Source: Stutzerimonas stutzeri | Lineage (GTDB): Bacteria > Pseudomonadota > Gammaproteobacteria > Pseudomonadales > Pseudomonadaceae | DNA: 64,000 bases | Assembly (NCBI RefSeq): GCF_000590475.1 | Contig: NZ_CP007441.1 | Span: 3,230,660-3,294,659, forward strand | Direction of reading: 5' to 3' | Program-made: the position numbers and the translations under genes | Shown: piece by piece, positions 63,057 through 64,000 of the stretch | How positions within the stretch are numbered: position 1 is the stretch's first letter | How the letters are laid out: every line of letters begins with the position of its first letter | The notes under the pieces: generated by a model | The model's input: the letters and a program-made list of their open reading frames with translations, nothing else | Told to the model about the DNA's origin: nothing | Database searches by the model: none

Positions 63057-63982
63057 GCCTGCTGATCGAACGCAGTGGCGTGCTGGCCAGCTTGCAGGAC
63101 GCAGGCCGGTTCGGCGTCCGTCATCTGGGCGTAACCCAAGGCGGCGCCGCTGACTGGGTGTCCCAGGCCTGGGCCAACTGGCTGCTGGGCAATCCGCTGC
63201 AGGCCGCCACAGTGGAGATCACCCTGGGCAGCCTCGTCCTGCTCGCCGAGACCGACACGTGCCTGGCGCTATGCGGAGCCGACCTAGGCGCCACACTGGA
63301 TGACCAACCCCTTGCGCCGGGTCGCAGCTTCAACATCCGCAGGGGTCAGCGCCTGAGCTTCGCCCAGCCCCGTCAGGGCGTACGCGCCTATCTCGCCGCG
63401 CCTGGCGGGTTCGCGGCGCCGCAGCTGCTCAGCAGCTGCGCCACGGTGCGTCGCGAAGCGCTGGGCGGTCTGCATGGCGACGGCCGGGCGCTCGCGCCAG
63501 ACGATCGGCTGAGATGGAATGGTATAGCGCCCCAACCGCGCACCCTGGATGCCAGCCAGACGCTGCCGCTGGTTACTCCCGATGCGCTGCCGGTAGTACT
63601 GGGCGCACAGATCGGCGACTTCAGCGGGCAGAGCCTGTTCGATGTATTCAACCGCGAATGGACGGTGGACCAGCGCGCCGACCGCATGGGTATCCGCCTG
63701 CTTGGCCCGGTGCTCCGCAGCTCGCGCCAGTCGATGATTTCCGAAGGCGTGCCGCTGGGGGCCATTCAGGTCCCACCGGATGGCCAGCCCATCGTGCTGC
63801 TCAACGACCGGCAGACTATCGGTGGCTATCCGCGGCTCGGCGCCCTGACGCCGCTGGCGGTCGCTCGGCTGGCTCAGTGCATGCCGGGAACCAAACTGCG
63901 GCTTAAACCAGTGTCTCTGGAGCGCGCGCAGAACCAGCAACGCGGGCTGGTTGGCAGCTGGCGTGGTCTGGCCTCTCGATAG
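63053..63982 (+). CDS. pxpC: 5-oxoprolinase subunit C (biotin-dependent carboxyltransferase-like family)
   Basis: 309 residues. Opens LIERSGVLASLQDAGRFGVR with the family's GRFGVRHLGV motif, then YLAAPGGFAAP and VPLGAIQVPPDGQP. Despite the family name it is not biotin dependent in 5-oxoprolinase. Last gene of the operon; the window ends 18 bases after its stop, so any following transporter is not visible. Confidence 0.95.
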   Translation: MSLLIERSGVLASLQDAGRFGVRHLGVTQGGAADWVSQAWANWLLGNPLQAATVEITLGSLVLLAETDTCLALCGADLGATLDDQPLAPGRSFNIRRGQRLSFAQPRQGVRAYLAAPGGFAAPQLLSSCATVRREALGGLHGDGRALAPDDRLRWNGIAPQPRTLDASQTLPLVTPDALPVVLGAQIGDFSGQSLFDVFNREWTVDQRADRMGIRLLGPVLRSSRQSMISEGVPLGAIQVPPDGQPIVLLNDRQTIGGYPRLGALTPLAVARLAQCMPGTKLRLKPVSLERAQNQQRGLVGSWRGLASR

Positions 63983-64000
63983 CGAAGCGAATCAACGGAC

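Noticed and set aside
1..64000. CRISPR array, prophage, integron or complete insertion sequence
   Set aside because: No regularly spaced direct repeats, integrase, transposase or phage structural genes were found on either strand.

Overview
The window is about 64 kb of GC-rich chromosomal DNA that reads as a Pseudomonas-type gammaproteobacterium, most likely of the P. stutzeri (Stutzerimonas) group. The evidence is gene content and order: glpF-glpK-glpR-glpD, rsmJ, tsaB, adk and ppc followed by a lipoprotein/OmpA pair, then prfB-lysS, recJ and pxpABC. REP-like and MITE-like intergenic repeats typical of pseudomonads are also present. Assignment rests on recall of protein families and gene order, not on a database search. 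There is no rRNA, convincing tRNA, CRISPR array, prophage or complete insertion sequence.

Layout. 0-9.4 kb: an EmrAB-type efflux pair cut by the window edge, a SUV3-like helicase, a K+ channel, and a stand-alone FMN/Fe-S glutamate-synthase-like protein. 9.4-15.1 kb: the glycerol regulon (facilitator, kinase, repressor, dehydrogenase) with several GlpR-like operators. 15.3-18.7 kb: a phosphate island with a Na/Pi symporter, a small coiled-coil protein, an orphan PstS-like protein and a convergent polyphosphate kinase 2 with an apparent C-terminal frameshift. 18.8-31.4 kb: mostly single housekeeping or poorly characterised genes (parvulin, STAS, CAP, TauE-type permease, a 28-residue membrane ORF, MscS channel, DUF3597, inositol-phosphatase-like, DUF2789, HPF, RsmJ, extensin-like, DUF72, TsaB, Adk). 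31.7-36.8 kb: ppc, then a DUF4398 lipoprotein and an OmpA-like lipoprotein.

37-50.2 kb is the main accessory block. A minus-strand acyl-CoA catabolic operon (thioesterase, acyl-CoA dehydrogenase, SDR, aminoglycoside-phosphotransferase-like kinase, SurE phosphatase, CoA ligase, class II aldolase) lies divergent to a complete TRAP carboxylate transporter (DctP-DctQ-DctM). A GhrA-like hydroxyacid dehydrogenase and a second CoA ligase flank it. The simplest reading is uptake and CoA-dependent degradation of an unidentified carboxylic acid. A 153-bp MITE-like element sits inside the operon.

50.2-64 kb: a DUF1704 (QEGLA) putative metallopeptidase, lysS, prfB with its programmed +1 frameshift, a DUF533 protein, an Old Yellow Enzyme, a molybdopterin oxidoreductase, recJ, and a winged-helix regulator divergent from pxpA-pxpB-pxpC (5-oxoprolinase) across a nested palindrome.
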